From an uncultured Fluviicola sp. (GTDB taxonomy: Bacteria > Bacteroidota > Bacteroidia > Flavobacteriales > Crocinitomicaceae): DNA of 64,000 bases. Every line of letters begins with the position of its first letter. Position 1 is the stretch's first letter. Position numbers and translations under genes: made by a program. The stretch is taken from positions 1-64,000 of the forward strand of contig NZ_CAMLDC010000015.1 in NCBI RefSeq assembly GCF_946478805.1. The letters run 5' to 3'. The notes beneath the pieces are model-generated. The model was not told the origin of the DNA and searched no databases. It saw nothing but the letters and a program-made list of their open reading frames with translations. Positions 34,141 to 42,235 of the stretch are shown here, piece by piece.

Positions 34141-34152
34141 TCAAGCGATTTA

Positions 34153-35589
34153 TTATTGTTTCACAAAAGCTTTTACAGCAACTCCTGTGGAATGTTCAAT
34201 CATCAGGAAGTATTTTCCGCTTTCCAAAGAACCCATATCGATTGTGGATGAAGTTGTTTTATCGATCAGAACTTTTCTTCCGGCAAGATCCAGGACTGTC
34301 AGTGTTTGAATTCCTTTCAATTCACCGAAATTCACCTGTAATAATTGGCTTACCGGATTCGGATAGATTTCGAAATCACCGAAGGATTCCTCTTCCAGCC
34401 CCGCGCAATTTTGAACGGTAACAGTGAATGTAGCATTGTTTGAACATCCGTTTGCGTTGGTCCCGATAACAGTATACATCTGAGTTGTTGACGGAGTTGC
34501 CATTACGGTCGGACCAGTTGCACTATTCAATGACCCTGCAGGGCTCCAGCCGAACACAGTAGCGCCTGAAGCCGTTAATGAAGCCGAGTTTCCACTACAG
34601 ATAATTCCATCGGCAGGAACTGAAGCAACAGTAACAGTTGGAGCCGCCGCAACAGTGATGTTCGTTCCGTTATCTACGCCAACTGTAGCCGGAGCAGAGG
34701 CATCCACACGAATGCGGTATCCTGTTCCGGCCGTCAATCCACTTGGGATAGTCGCAACAATACTCAATGATCCGGTAGAAGTGGTAGACAAAGTTCCGAT
34801 TGCAGTTGGTGCAGCAAATGATCCTGTATTATTTGATAATTGAGCCGTGTAGACATTTCCTGAGGTCACTGTTCCCGTAACCGTAAAAGGAACCGAGATG
34901 CTTGCGCTGCTGTTCGTACAATAAGTTGTCGGTGTGATAACACCAGTGGCAACTGCGGCACTTGCACCACCGGAAGTTCCCGTAATTTTCAGCTCGTCGA
35001 TTGCAAAAGCGGGATCATTTCCTGTACTTCCGTTTTGCCATCTGAATCTGAATTTCAAGGAAGCCAAATTGTCAAATGCAGGGAGCGAAATAGAAGCATT
35101 TGTCCAGGTGGAAACTCCTGAATATTGACTTGTAGCTGCTGTCCATATCGATCCGCCATCAGTTGAATATTCTACAACTCCATAAGATGTTCCTGAAGCT
35201 CCGTCACACAGATAAATGAACTCAAGTGTAACACTCGTGTAACCGGTAGTGGAAATTGCAGCACTTTGCGTGGCACTTTGGTTTGAGGAAGAGCCGGTAT
35301 CGAACGATGCGTTACAGATTCCGAATCCACATGCCTGCGTGTTATAAATATGCAGGTAAGCGGAATTGGGTCCGTTAGTCACTCCACCCGGTTCATCGGG
35401 AGTATCCGCAACTAATCCGAATCCGGAGTTATCTACATATTCGGAATTCAAAACCCATTGATTGTTTCCCGAACCGCCGTTTAAAGTCCAGTTTCCGGCA
35501 CCCGATTCAAAATTGTCCTGGAAAAGTGTTGTTTGCGAATGCGCGGATAAGCCCATAAATAGGCCACCTAATAGTAATAGTTTATTCAT
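34153..35589 (-). CDS. T9SS-exported protein with jelly-roll and Ig-like domains
   Basis: A 478-residue secreted protein. Signal peptide about 1-18 (LSAHSQ). Residues about 20-205 form a choice-of-anchor/MAM-like jelly roll: FQDNFESGAGNWTLNGG, a central VTLEFIYLCDG, and the SLKFRFRWQNGSTGNDPAFAID ending. A beta-domain region (about 215-315) and an Ig-like repeat (PADGIICSGNSASLTASGA) follow, then a type A T9SS sorting domain (FEIYPNPVSQLLQV to the end). Cys pairs suggest disulfides. Probably a cell-surface binding or adhesion protein; the ligand is unknown. It stands alone with its own terminator. Confidence 0.87.
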   Translation of the reverse strand: MNKLLLLGGLFMGLSAHSQTTLFQDNFESGAGNWTLNGGSGNNQWVLNSEYVDNSGFGLVADTPDEPGGVTNGPNSAYLHIYNTQACGFGICNASFDTGSSSNQSATQSAAISTTGYTSVTLEFIYLCDGASGTSYGVVEYSTDGGSIWTAATSQYSGVSTWTNASISLPAFDNLASLKFRFRWQNGSTGNDPAFAIDELKITGTSGGASAAVATGVITPTTYCTNSSASISVPFTVTGTVTSGNVYTAQLSNNTGSFAAPTAIGTLSTTSTGSLSIVATIPSGLTAGTGYRIRVDASAPATVGVDNGTNITVAAAPTVTVASVPADGIICSGNSASLTASGATVFGWSPAGSLNSATGPTVMATPSTTQMYTVIGTNANGCSNNATFTVTVQNCAGLEEESFGDFEIYPNPVSQLLQVNFGELKGIQTLTVLDLAGRKVLIDKTTSSTIDMGSLESGKYFLMIEHSTGVAVKAFVKQ

Positions 35590-35665
35590 AGTAGAAGTTT
35601 AATGTCCCGCAATTTAGCGCACACACTTCTAAATTCCAAACTTGTTAGTTTGTTAACACATTCAA

Positions 35666-36463
35666 TTACAAATCTTTGCGATTTAAACGAAACAAGGCGA
35701 TTGCATAGAAAAGTCCCATGAAGAGTAAGGATAACACTGCAACCTGCCACATATCCAGCATGTAGAACTCACGCGGGTGATTTGGATCCTGGTGTTCCAC
35801 AAATATTTCCTTAAAGTAAGGTAGTGGTGTCAGCTTCGAAATGTTATTCATCGGCATAAACGCATAAACGGATTTCGGCAGGAAAAGACCGATGACCACT
35901 TCCACAAACAGCACCCCGTAAAATAAGATGATACTCAGAGCAGGCCGGGTCAAAAGTACCGATAACAGGAAAGCCAATCCGAAGTAGCACAAGGTTTGAA
36001 TGAAGAACAGGCCTACAAAATGGATATTGGTGTACCAGTCGAGTCCTTTGCCCTGCGACAATCCGAAAACAGTTCCTACGATAAAAACATAGGCAGTTGC
36101 TACCAAGGAAAGGAAGAAGATTACCATGAACTTGGAGGCGATCACCTGCCTTTTGGTCAATCCGTCAATAATGTGCTGACGAAGCGTGCGGTTGGAAAAC
36201 TCGTTGGTCGCTAAAATAATGACCACTACTGCCAGCAGCAGGTTAAAGTAACTTCCGGTATAAGTAACCAGGTTCCAGATATTCGGGAAAGAAAACATGG
36301 TTTCCGAGTCGGGAAACAGGTGCAGCTCCTTATTCAGGCGCTCAAAAAATTCGTTCATTCCCAATAGTGCCAGCGGGATCAATGCCATGTAAACAGCCAG
36401 GATGATCTTAACGGAAGTGAGTTTCTTGATTTTAATCCACTCTATTTGAATTAACTTTTTCAT
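35666..36463 (-). CDS. ABC transporter permease (ABC-2 type)
   Basis: A 265-residue inner-membrane permease with six hydrophobic segments (near residues 18-40, 68-88, 110-133, 146-168, 173-192 and 237-258). It starts with KKLIQIEWIKIKKLTSVKIIL and has the EFSNRTLRQHIIDGLTKRQVIASK cytoplasmic helix typical of ABC-2/NatB-like exporters in Bacteroidota. Its ATG overlaps the stop of the ATPase gene by four bases, so the two form a single transporter. Substrate unknown; self-resistance or lipid export are possibilities. Confidence 0.87.
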   Translation of the reverse strand: MKKLIQIEWIKIKKLTSVKIILAVYMALIPLALLGMNEFFERLNKELHLFPDSETMFSFPNIWNLVTYTGSYFNLLLAVVVIILATNEFSNRTLRQHIIDGLTKRQVIASKFMVIFFLSLVATAYVFIVGTVFGLSQGKGLDWYTNIHFVGLFFIQTLCYFGLAFLLSVLLTRPALSIILFYGVLFVEVVIGLFLPKSVYAFMPMNNISKLTPLPYFKEIFVEHQDPNHPREFYMLDMWQVAVLSLLFMGLFYAIALFRLNRKDL

Positions 36464-37350
36464 GCTTCAATATGACTTAAGAATGATTGTTCCAATGATT
36501 GTTTCTTAACGAAGATTTCTTCGCAGTAAATATTCGCCGATGCAAGCTTTTTATTAATCTCCAAACTACTCAGATTGCAGGTAAACTCCATAAGCGATTC
36601 TTGCTCACTGATCAAACGCAGGAGATCCGTTCCCAGCAAATCTTTAATTCGGGCAAGCTCAGAACTTCTGATAAAAATATGTTCTTTATCCTGGATGATC
36701 TCGCTCAATTTTCCTTCACGTATGACCTGACCCTTGCGCATAATAATCACATCGGTACAGATCTTTTCCATTTCGTCCAAAATGTGCGAGGCAATCACAA
36801 TGGTTTTCCCTTCTTCTTTCAAACTCAATAGAAGGCGTCTTACATCTACAATTCCCATAGGATCGAGTCCATTGGTCGGTTCATCCAAAACAAGTATTTC
36901 CGGATCAGAAAGTAAAGCTCCCGCAATCGCGAGACGTTGTTTCATCCCCAATGAATAGGTTTTAAACTTGGATTTTGCACGTTCAGATAATCCAACCTTC
37001 AGCAAGGCATTTTCAATAGCAGGAATCGGATCCTGGATTTCTTTGATCTTTGCAACAATCTTCAGATTGTCAATAGCATTTAGATAAGGATAGAAATTCG
37101 GCGTTTCCAAAAGGGCACCGATCCGTTTGCGATTCGCAGCTTCAGTTCCATTTCCGAACCAGGAAAAAGTACCTTTATTAGCTTTCAAAATCCCCAAGAG
37201 AATAGCAAGTGTAGTTGTTTTTCCACTTCCATTCGGTCCAAGGATGCCGAAAATCTGGCCGCGTTCTACCTTGAAGGAAATTCCTCCCAGCGCATGCACT
37301 TTTTTGTATTTCTTGTCGAGATCTGTTACTTCCAGAATGATATCAGACAT
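36460..37350 (-). CDS. ABC transporter ATP-binding protein
   Basis: A 296-residue ATPase. Walker A is GPNGSGKTT (38-46), the Q-loop lies around GALLETPNFYPYL, the ABC signature is YSLGMKQR (near 135), Walker B is EILVLDEPTNGLDP (near 152-166), and the H-loop is ASHIL. The extra 75-residue C-terminal part is typical of ATPases that pair with ABC-2 permeases such as NatB, BcrB or the permease encoded directly downstream here. All nucleotide motifs are intact. Confidence 0.93.
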   Translation of the reverse strand: MSDIILEVTDLDKKYKKVHALGGISFKVERGQIFGILGPNGSGKTTTLAILLGILKANKGTFSWFGNGTEAANRKRIGALLETPNFYPYLNAIDNLKIVAKIKEIQDPIPAIENALLKVGLSERAKSKFKTYSLGMKQRLAIAGALLSDPEILVLDEPTNGLDPMGIVDVRRLLLSLKEEGKTIVIASHILDEMEKICTDVIIMRKGQVIREGKLSEIIQDKEHIFIRSSELARIKDLLGTDLLRLISEQESLMEFTCNLSSLEINKKLASANIYCEEIFVKKQSLEQSFLSHIEA

Positions 37351-37765
37351 AGCGATTGTTTTTTGTAAAGCTAAAATAAATAAGAACCCGTGATCAAAAT
37401 TTTAGTACGGGAGGTGATTTTGAATTGAAAATGGAAAAATTGAGAAGTTAAAAGGAGTTTCGGCGATGCACCGCCTTTCATTATCAATGATCGTGGGATT
37501 ACATAAGTGAGCAGTGATTTGTCCTCTTCCAAATTTTAGAATATTCCGTCTTTAATAATGGATTTGGTCTAAAAAAAGCTGCATCTCAGTAAAACGGCTT
37601 GTTAAATACTTAACCTTTTCATACAGTATCCATACTCTACCTATGCTCTATCCATGCTCTATCTATACTTGACCCTGAATTAGCTATTTTTGAAATGCGA
37701 AGGTCTTACTTTTTCACCCGTAATTGCACATCTGTGAGAAGTTACTTTGAACTATTCATTCGGAA
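37351..37765. other. 415-base gap with a short tandem repeat
   Basis: No open frame longer than noise. It holds A/T-rich DNA upstream of the ABC ATPase, including a TAGCTTTA promoter-like box on the minus strand near the gene, and a four-unit degenerate 11-base tandem repeat at 37627-37670. I see no terminator for the tadA operon. Confidence 0.5.
37627..37670. repeat. Degenerate 11-bp tandem repeat, four units
   Basis: Units of consensus TATCCATGCTC start at 37627, 37638, 37649 and 37660; each differs from the consensus at one to three positions. No purpose is apparent. Confidence 0.75.
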
Positions 37766-38218
37766 TTAATTTCTATCCCGTTTCGTTTGAAAGAAATCGA
37801 TCATCAACTGTGAACATTCATTTTCCATCGGACCTTTACTGACAACTGTTCTGGGGTGATACAGTTCATTTTGAAAACGTCCGGCACCACGTTTTTCATC
37901 ACGTGCAGCGAAAATGATCTTATCCAATTGTGACCAGTAAAGTGCTCCTGCACACATGACGCAGGGTTCCAAGGTGACATAAAGCGTGCAATCTTTCAGG
38001 TATTTCGCTCCCAAATATTCCGAAGCAGCGGTGATGGCTTGCATTTCAGCATGAGCAGTCACGTCGTGGAGACGCTCCGTCAAATTATGTGCTCTGGCAA
38101 TAATTTGGTTTTTTACGACTACGACGGCTCCAACCGGGATTTCTCCCAAATCAAAAGCCTTTTGTGCTTCCATATATGCCTGGCGCATAAAATACTCGTC
38201 GTTGTAAGGAGAAATCAT
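37766..38218 (-). CDS. tadA: tRNA-specific adenosine deaminase (TadA)
   Basis: A 150-residue nucleoside deaminase. The zinc site is HAE at 56-58 (TAHAEMQAI) and PCVMC at 85-89, both canonical, and the N-terminal YFMRQAYMEAQKAFDLGEIPVGAVVV segment is characteristic of TadA rather than cytidine deaminases. It converts A34 to inosine in tRNA-Arg(ACG). I use ATG 38218; a TTG at 38221 would add one residue. It is the last gene of a tight operon with pheS, a YtxJ-like gene and a glutaminyl cyclase. Confidence 0.9.
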   Translation of the reverse strand: MISPYNDEYFMRQAYMEAQKAFDLGEIPVGAVVVVKNQIIARAHNLTERLHDVTAHAEMQAITAASEYLGAKYLKDCTLYVTLEPCVMCAGALYWSQLDKIIFAARDEKRGAGRFQNELYHPRTVVSKGPMENECSQLMIDFFQTKRDRN

Positions 38219-38221
38219 CAA

Positions 38222-39304
38222 CTACTTCGTAAGGGATACTTCAAATGTCTTTGTCCAGTACTTCCCGGTCATGTACAATTTCTTGGTGAGCTTATTGTAG
38301 GCGATACCATTCAATACATCTCCGCCGTTCTTACCGCGAACTACCAGTTCATTTGCATCGATTTCCTGCAAGACTCTTCCTGTTGTCGGTTCAATGACCA
38401 AAACTGTTCCTGTCATGTAGACATTCGCATAGATTTTACCGTCGATGTATTCCAGTTCATTCAAGTATGTTCTCGGCCCCATCTTGTCGTATACCTCGAT
38501 TACTTTGGTTGCCTGAAATGATTTTGGGTCACGGAAAGTAATGCGTTCGGAACCATCCGACATGATGATTGATTTTCCGTCGTTACACAATCCCCATCCC
38601 TGGCCTACATAAGTGAATTCATTTTTAAGCATCATTGTTTTCTTGTCATATACGAAACACTTACTGTTCTGCCAGGTAACCTGGTACAACAAATCCCCTA
38701 AAATGGTAATTCCCTCTCCGAAATACGTTGCATCCAAGCCATTCTTCGGTTCACTGAAAGCCCCTGTTTCCAGAAAAACCGGCCCAACGACTGTTTTTCC
38801 CTGTTGACCTGGATCTCCTGTTCCTTCATACAATTGATTTCCATCAAACTCGTATCCTTGCGTATAATTCTCAGCATTGTGCGGATATTCCTTCACAATT
38901 TTGGTGAACACCAATTCCGGAACAATATCAGAAACCACTTTAATCCAAATCGAATTATCCAGAGAAGTTCCATCCTTGAACGTTGAGCGCAAAACCAACG
39001 GCCTTGTTCCGACTCCGTAATAATTCGTTTGCATCGCAACCGTCCGGGTTTGCATCTTCGGATTATCCCAGGTTTCAAAAACCGAATCGTTGTAGAGCAA
39101 TTCCACCTTCACCAATCCCTCAGGAATGGCAAATTTTACAGGAACTTCGGTTCCATAAACTACTTGCAGATCACCTGGGGTTTGAAATTTAGCTAATTCC
39201 GTATCTTCCAAAGTTGGACCTCCACAATTTTTCAGCATGGGAACTAAAATGAAAGCTGCCAATACCAAAATGAGGAGTGCAATAATTCCGTATCTTCTTT
39301 TCAT
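38222..39304 (-). CDS. Glutaminyl-peptide cyclotransferase (plant-type QC)
   Basis: A 360-residue exported enzyme that converts N-terminal glutamine to pyroglutamate on periplasmic or secreted proteins. Residues 7-25 are hydrophobic with LKNC after them, so it is anchored or a lipoprotein. A leading Ig-like segment (about 35-120) precedes the five-bladed-propeller QC domain, with signature blocks NAENYTQGYEFDGNQLYEGTGD and, later, GWGLCNDGKSIIMSDGS and LNELEYIDGKIYANV. Many exported Bacteroidota proteins start with Gln after signal cleavage, so this enzyme probably matures the secretome, including T9SS substrates here. Two bases from the YtxJ-like gene. Confidence 0.9.
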   Translation of the reverse strand: MKRRYGIIALLILVLAAFILVPMLKNCGGPTLEDTELAKFQTPGDLQVVYGTEVPVKFAIPEGLVKVELLYNDSVFETWDNPKMQTRTVAMQTNYYGVGTRPLVLRSTFKDGTSLDNSIWIKVVSDIVPELVFTKIVKEYPHNAENYTQGYEFDGNQLYEGTGDPGQQGKTVVGPVFLETGAFSEPKNGLDATYFGEGITILGDLLYQVTWQNSKCFVYDKKTMMLKNEFTYVGQGWGLCNDGKSIIMSDGSERITFRDPKSFQATKVIEVYDKMGPRTYLNELEYIDGKIYANVYMTGTVLVIEPTTGRVLQEIDANELVVRGKNGGDVLNGIAYNKLTKKLYMTGKYWTKTFEVSLTK

Positions 39305-39306
39305 GA

Positions 39307-39666
39307 TTAAATGAGTTTCAAAATGTCTGATGCATTTATCTCCGAATGTGTTGCGGAATAAATGACTTGGTGATTATCAATAAGAATTGCCTGGGGAGAT
39401 TGATGCTGTATTTTTGTAAGCTCTTCCATTTCATTCGAAATGGATCGATATGCTATTAAATCCAAATAAACACAGGTTGCCTTTTCAGGATCCATGTTGT
39501 TCTCAAAACGATTGATTGCCATGGAAGAAATGCTGCAACGCGTACTATGCTTAAAAAACAAGACCGGTTTCGTTTCAGATGACTTCATTAACTCATGAAA
39601 TTGTTCGGAACTGGTCAATTTCACCCACGGAAATTCAACTTTCTGTTTGCTTGAAAAAAGTCCCAT
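39307..39666 (-). CDS. ytxJ: Bacillithiol-system redox protein YtxJ-like
   Basis: A 119-residue thioredoxin-fold protein of the YtxJ/DUF2847 group. The motif KHSTRCSISSMA contains the single redox Cys44, and the later QSPQAILIDNHQVIYSATHSEI matches the cis-Pro region. YtxJ is proposed to act as a monothiol bacilliredoxin, removing bacillithiol from proteins. Its start is one base after the pheS stop codon and it ends two bases before the cyclase gene, so it is cotranscribed with pheS. Confidence 0.87.
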   Translation of the reverse strand: MGLFSSKQKVEFPWVKLTSSEQFHELMKSSETKPVLFFKHSTRCSISSMAINRFENNMDPEKATCVYLDLIAYRSISNEMEELTKIQHQSPQAILIDNHQVIYSATHSEINASDILKLI

Positions 39667-39667
39667 C

Positions 39668-40693
39668 TTAGAAATTCACTCCTTTAAATTGTTTCAGGAA
39701 ACGCACATCATTTTCCGAATAAAGTCTCAGGTCATTCACCCGGAATTTCAATTGGGCAATTCGTTCGATTCCCATTCCGAAGGCAAAACCGGTGTATACT
39801 TCCGAATCAATCCCGGAAGCTTCCAATACATTCGGATCCACCATTCCACATCCCAAAATTTCCAACCAACCCGTGTATTTACACACATTGCATCCTTTCG
39901 AATTACAGATGGTACAGGAAACATCCACTTCTGCACTCGGCTCGGTGAACGGGAAATAAGATGGTCGAAGCCGGATTTTCGCCTTATCACCGAACAAGGA
40001 TTTCGCGAAATAATCAAGTGTTTGTTTCAAATCGGCAAATGAAACGTTTTTGTCAATATATAACCCTTCCACCTGGTGGAAAAAGCAATGTGCACGCGCT
40101 GAAATTGCTTCATTGCGATAAACCCTTCCGGGAGAAATGGTCCGGATCGGCGGTGTGGAAGATTCCATCACTCTTACCTGGACAGAAGAAGTATGTGTTC
40201 TCAGCGCCATTTCACGTTCGCCTTTCTCAATGAAGAAAGTATCTTGCATATCTCTTGCAGGATGTTCGGGCGGGAAGTTCAAAGCGGAGAAGTTATGCCA
40301 ATCGTCTTCAATTTCAGGACCTTCCGAAACCGAATAACCGATGCGTTCAAAAATGGCAATGATCTCACTGCGAACAATCGAAAGCGGATGTCTGGCTCCC
40401 AAAGGAATCGGTTCAGCAGGCCTTGTAACGTCCACATCCGAATCGGTGCCTTGAACAGTTTCCAAATTTTCTTTGGAAATCATCCATTTTTCTTCAGCCA
40501 GGATTCGCAAACCATTCAATAGTTGTCCAACTTCCTTTTTTTCCTCATTCGGAACGTTCTTCAATTCACCAAAGAGATTTTTCAATTCTCCTTTGGAACC
40601 CAAGAAGTGAATGCGGAATGCTTCGACAGAATTGAGGTCTGTTACGGCATAATTTTCAATAGCTTCCTTAGCTGCAGCGATTTGCTCTTTCAT
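39668..40693 (-). CDS. pheS: Phenylalanine--tRNA ligase alpha subunit
   Basis: A 341-residue class II synthetase catalytic subunit. The N-terminal coiled coil (about 1-75) binds tRNA; motif 2 includes GRVYRNEAISARAHCFFHQVEG and motif 3 GFAFGMGIERIAQLKF, both complete, and a Cys-rich TICNSKGCNVCKYTGWLEILGCG segment is a normal family insertion. It pairs with a PheT beta subunit that is not in the window. It heads a four-gene minus-strand operon with one- to three-base spacings. Confidence 0.97.
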   Translation of the reverse strand: MKEQIAAAKEAIENYAVTDLNSVEAFRIHFLGSKGELKNLFGELKNVPNEEKKEVGQLLNGLRILAEEKWMISKENLETVQGTDSDVDVTRPAEPIPLGARHPLSIVRSEIIAIFERIGYSVSEGPEIEDDWHNFSALNFPPEHPARDMQDTFFIEKGEREMALRTHTSSVQVRVMESSTPPIRTISPGRVYRNEAISARAHCFFHQVEGLYIDKNVSFADLKQTLDYFAKSLFGDKAKIRLRPSYFPFTEPSAEVDVSCTICNSKGCNVCKYTGWLEILGCGMVDPNVLEASGIDSEVYTGFAFGMGIERIAQLKFRVNDLRLYSENDVRFLKQFKGVNF

Positions 40694-40873
40694 TCTTTAA
40701 TCCAACCTTTTAACTTTTTAAACGTCTATCTAAAAATATATTTCCAGAAATGTAACTTTTTCTTTTAATTTGATGTTTAAAAACATACTTTTTCAAACAA
40801 CGAAGTTACGAAATTGTAGAGAATCAGATTATAATCCCAAAAAGATTATATTTACAACGAAAAAAACAACACT

Positions 40874-41251
40874 ATGAACAAAATGGTACGCAACATTGGA
40901 TATTTTTCTTTGATTTCAATACTGATTGTATTGTCTTCCTGTAAGAAAGATCCTTCTGTATTAAAGGTTTTTGTACGTTCGTATAATAATGAATTGGTTA
41001 ACAACGCCAAGGTTGTAATTATTGCAGATGTGAATTCTGATCCGGCAACACCTGCTTATGTGGATACGGTTCAAACAAACTCATCCGGTTTCGCATACTT
41101 TGACATGGAGTCCTTTTTCAGCCTGTTAGGTAAAAAAGAAACTACCGGTTACTTTGATGTACTAGCAAAAAGTGATACTAAACAGGGAGACGGCTATATT
41201 CGTTGCAGAGCTCACATAACCAACGTAATAACCATCAATCTTAACCAGTAA
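40874..41251 (+). CDS. Small predicted lipoprotein, family member 1
   Basis: A 125-residue lipoprotein: residues 8-23 hydrophobic with SLISILIVLSSCKKDP, Cys23. The domain VLKVFVRSYNNELVNNAKVVIIADVN ... VDTVQTNSSGFAYFDM is a small carboxypeptidase-regulatory or Cna-B-like beta sandwich. It is distantly related by pattern to the two lipoproteins that follow. A TATATTTA box lies at 40847-40854. It and the next gene are 10 bases apart and probably cotranscribed. Confidence 0.75.
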   Translation: MNKMVRNIGYFSLISILIVLSSCKKDPSVLKVFVRSYNNELVNNAKVVIIADVNSDPATPAYVDTVQTNSSGFAYFDMESFFSLLGKKETTGYFDVLAKSDTKQGDGYIRCRAHITNVITINLNQ

Positions 41252-41261
41252 TATCAAAAAT

Positions 41262-41645
41262 ATGAATACACTTATTAGAACAGCATTCTTCGGAGCACTT
41301 ATTATCGGTATGGGTGTTGTTTTTTCATCTACAGGTTGTAGAAAGAAAAAAGACACTACTGCAAAGATTTATGTTCTCGATGCTCAAAACCAACGGGTAG
41401 CAGGTGCACAAGTTGTGTTGAAAGGTGAATCAACAGTTCAAAATTCCCCCCCGGTTGTTCTTTTCGACACAACCTTGAGTGATGGTTCCGGGATTGCTTC
41501 TTTCAACTTCAATGATGTTTATCAATTAGGACAAGCCGGAGTAGCGGTTTTGAATATTGAAGCCAAAAAAGATGCACTTTCAGGTGAAGCGATTATCAAG
41601 ATCGAACAAGAAAAAGAAAACGAAGAGACTGTATTTATTCAGTAA
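41262..41645 (+). CDS. Small predicted lipoprotein, family member 2
   Basis: A 127-residue lipoprotein: GMGVVFSSTGCRKKKD with Cys26. The mature part (AKIYVLDAQNQRVAGAQVVLKG, then SGIASFNFNDVYQLGQAGVAV, ending EETVFIQ) is closely similar to the lipoprotein at 41806, so they are tandem paralogues, and more weakly to the one at 40874. A beta-sandwich regulatory-like fold is likely; the function is unknown. A strong terminator follows at 41667-41710. Confidence 0.78.
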   Translation: MNTLIRTAFFGALIIGMGVVFSSTGCRKKKDTTAKIYVLDAQNQRVAGAQVVLKGESTVQNSPPVVLFDTTLSDGSGIASFNFNDVYQLGQAGVAVLNIEAKKDALSGEAIIKIEQEKENEETVFIQ

Positions 41646-41666
41646 CTCCTCATTCACATAGTTTTG

Positions 41667-41710
41667 AACCCCGACTTCGTACCAGCGAACGTCGGGGTTT
41701 TTTATTCATA
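41667..41710 (+). terminator. Terminator between tandem lipoproteins
   Basis: Arms AACCCCGAC (41667-41675) and GTCGGGGTT (41691-41699) followed by a T-run. It is nearly the same stem as the terminator at 10335-10370. It separates the second and third lipoprotein genes. Confidence 0.8.
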
Positions 41711-41805
41711 CAAAATTCAATTAGGAACATTCATAACACGCTTTTATTCATTTCAAAAGGGGAGTTCTCTTTTTATGTCGGAAATTGGAGATACAAAACT
41801 AGTAT

Positions 41806-42177
41806 ATGTTATCACGTTCAATTTTGACTTTGGCTATTGGAGCAACATTAATCGGCATCGGTTCTTGCAGAAAGAAAGAAGATACGATTGCAAAGATTTA
41901 TGTATTGGATCAAACCAATAGTCGTGTAGCGGGAGCAACAGTAGAATTAATAGGTGAAGAAACGCCGGGTTCCACTGGCCATGGATCAGTAAGAGATCCG
42001 AAAGTAACAACGACCAATGAGCAGGGTGAAGCCATATTCAATTACAACGATATCTATCAGTTGGGGCAATGTGGTGTAGCCGTATTTACAATAAAAGCAA
42101 GCTTGGGTGGTGCCGTGGGAAACGGCATCATCAAAGTTGAGCAAGAAGAAACATCAGAAGAAACGGTTTTTATTTAA
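41806..42177 (+). CDS. Small predicted lipoprotein, family member 3
   Basis: A 123-residue lipoprotein with SILTLAIGATLIGIGSCRKK, Cys21, and a mature domain matching the gene at 41262 block for block (AKIYVLDQTNSRVAGATVELIG, AIFNYNDIYQLGQCGVAV, EETVFI). It differs by an extra glycine-rich loop (GSTGHGSVRDP) and an added Cys. Because a terminator precedes it, it probably has its own promoter. It ends before the shared hairpin at 42193-42230. Confidence 0.78.
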   Translation: MLSRSILTLAIGATLIGIGSCRKKEDTIAKIYVLDQTNSRVAGATVELIGEETPGSTGHGSVRDPKVTTTNEQGEAIFNYNDIYQLGQCGVAVFTIKASLGGAVGNGIIKVEQEETSEETVFI

Positions 42178-42192
42178 TCCATTTATTTTATA

Positions 42193-42230
42193 AGAAAGTA
42201 GGCACGCGATTAATTGCGTGCCTACTTTTT
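42193..42230. terminator. Second copy of the GTAGGCACGCG hairpin
   Basis: Arms 42193-42209 and 42214-42230 with G-T wobbles and a 4-base loop. The core GTAGGCACGCGAT / AT-GCGTGCCTAC is the same as at 619-666. It sits between convergent genes and carries A and T runs on its outer sides, fitting a bidirectional terminator. Confidence 0.7.
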
Positions 42231-42235
42231 TTATC

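Larger units (their letters stand above)
33839..34152. other. 314-base gene-free interval with structured DNA
   Basis: No convincing gene. Starting at mnmE: a TAACTTTG promoter box on the minus strand (33844-33851); an 11-bp perfect hairpin CCACCTTTTTA / TAAAAAGGTGG (863-873 and 883-893 of 33xxx); a nested imperfect palindrome bounded by GTGCGGTAAA (33909-33918) and TTTACCGCAC (34001-34010), with inner arms 33941-33957 and 33983-34001; then a minus-strand terminator at 34103-34140 serving the next T9SS gene. The 120-residue plus-strand frame crossing it shows no protein-like features. Confidence 0.6.

Noticed and set aside
33889..34251. 120-residue plus-strand frame in the mnmE upstream gap
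   Set aside because: It runs through the palindromic element, a terminator and the end of another gene; composition is not protein-like.
41664..41921. 85-residue frame overlapping the terminator and the third lipoprotein start
   Set aside because: It starts inside a terminator and overlaps a well-supported lipoprotein in another frame.
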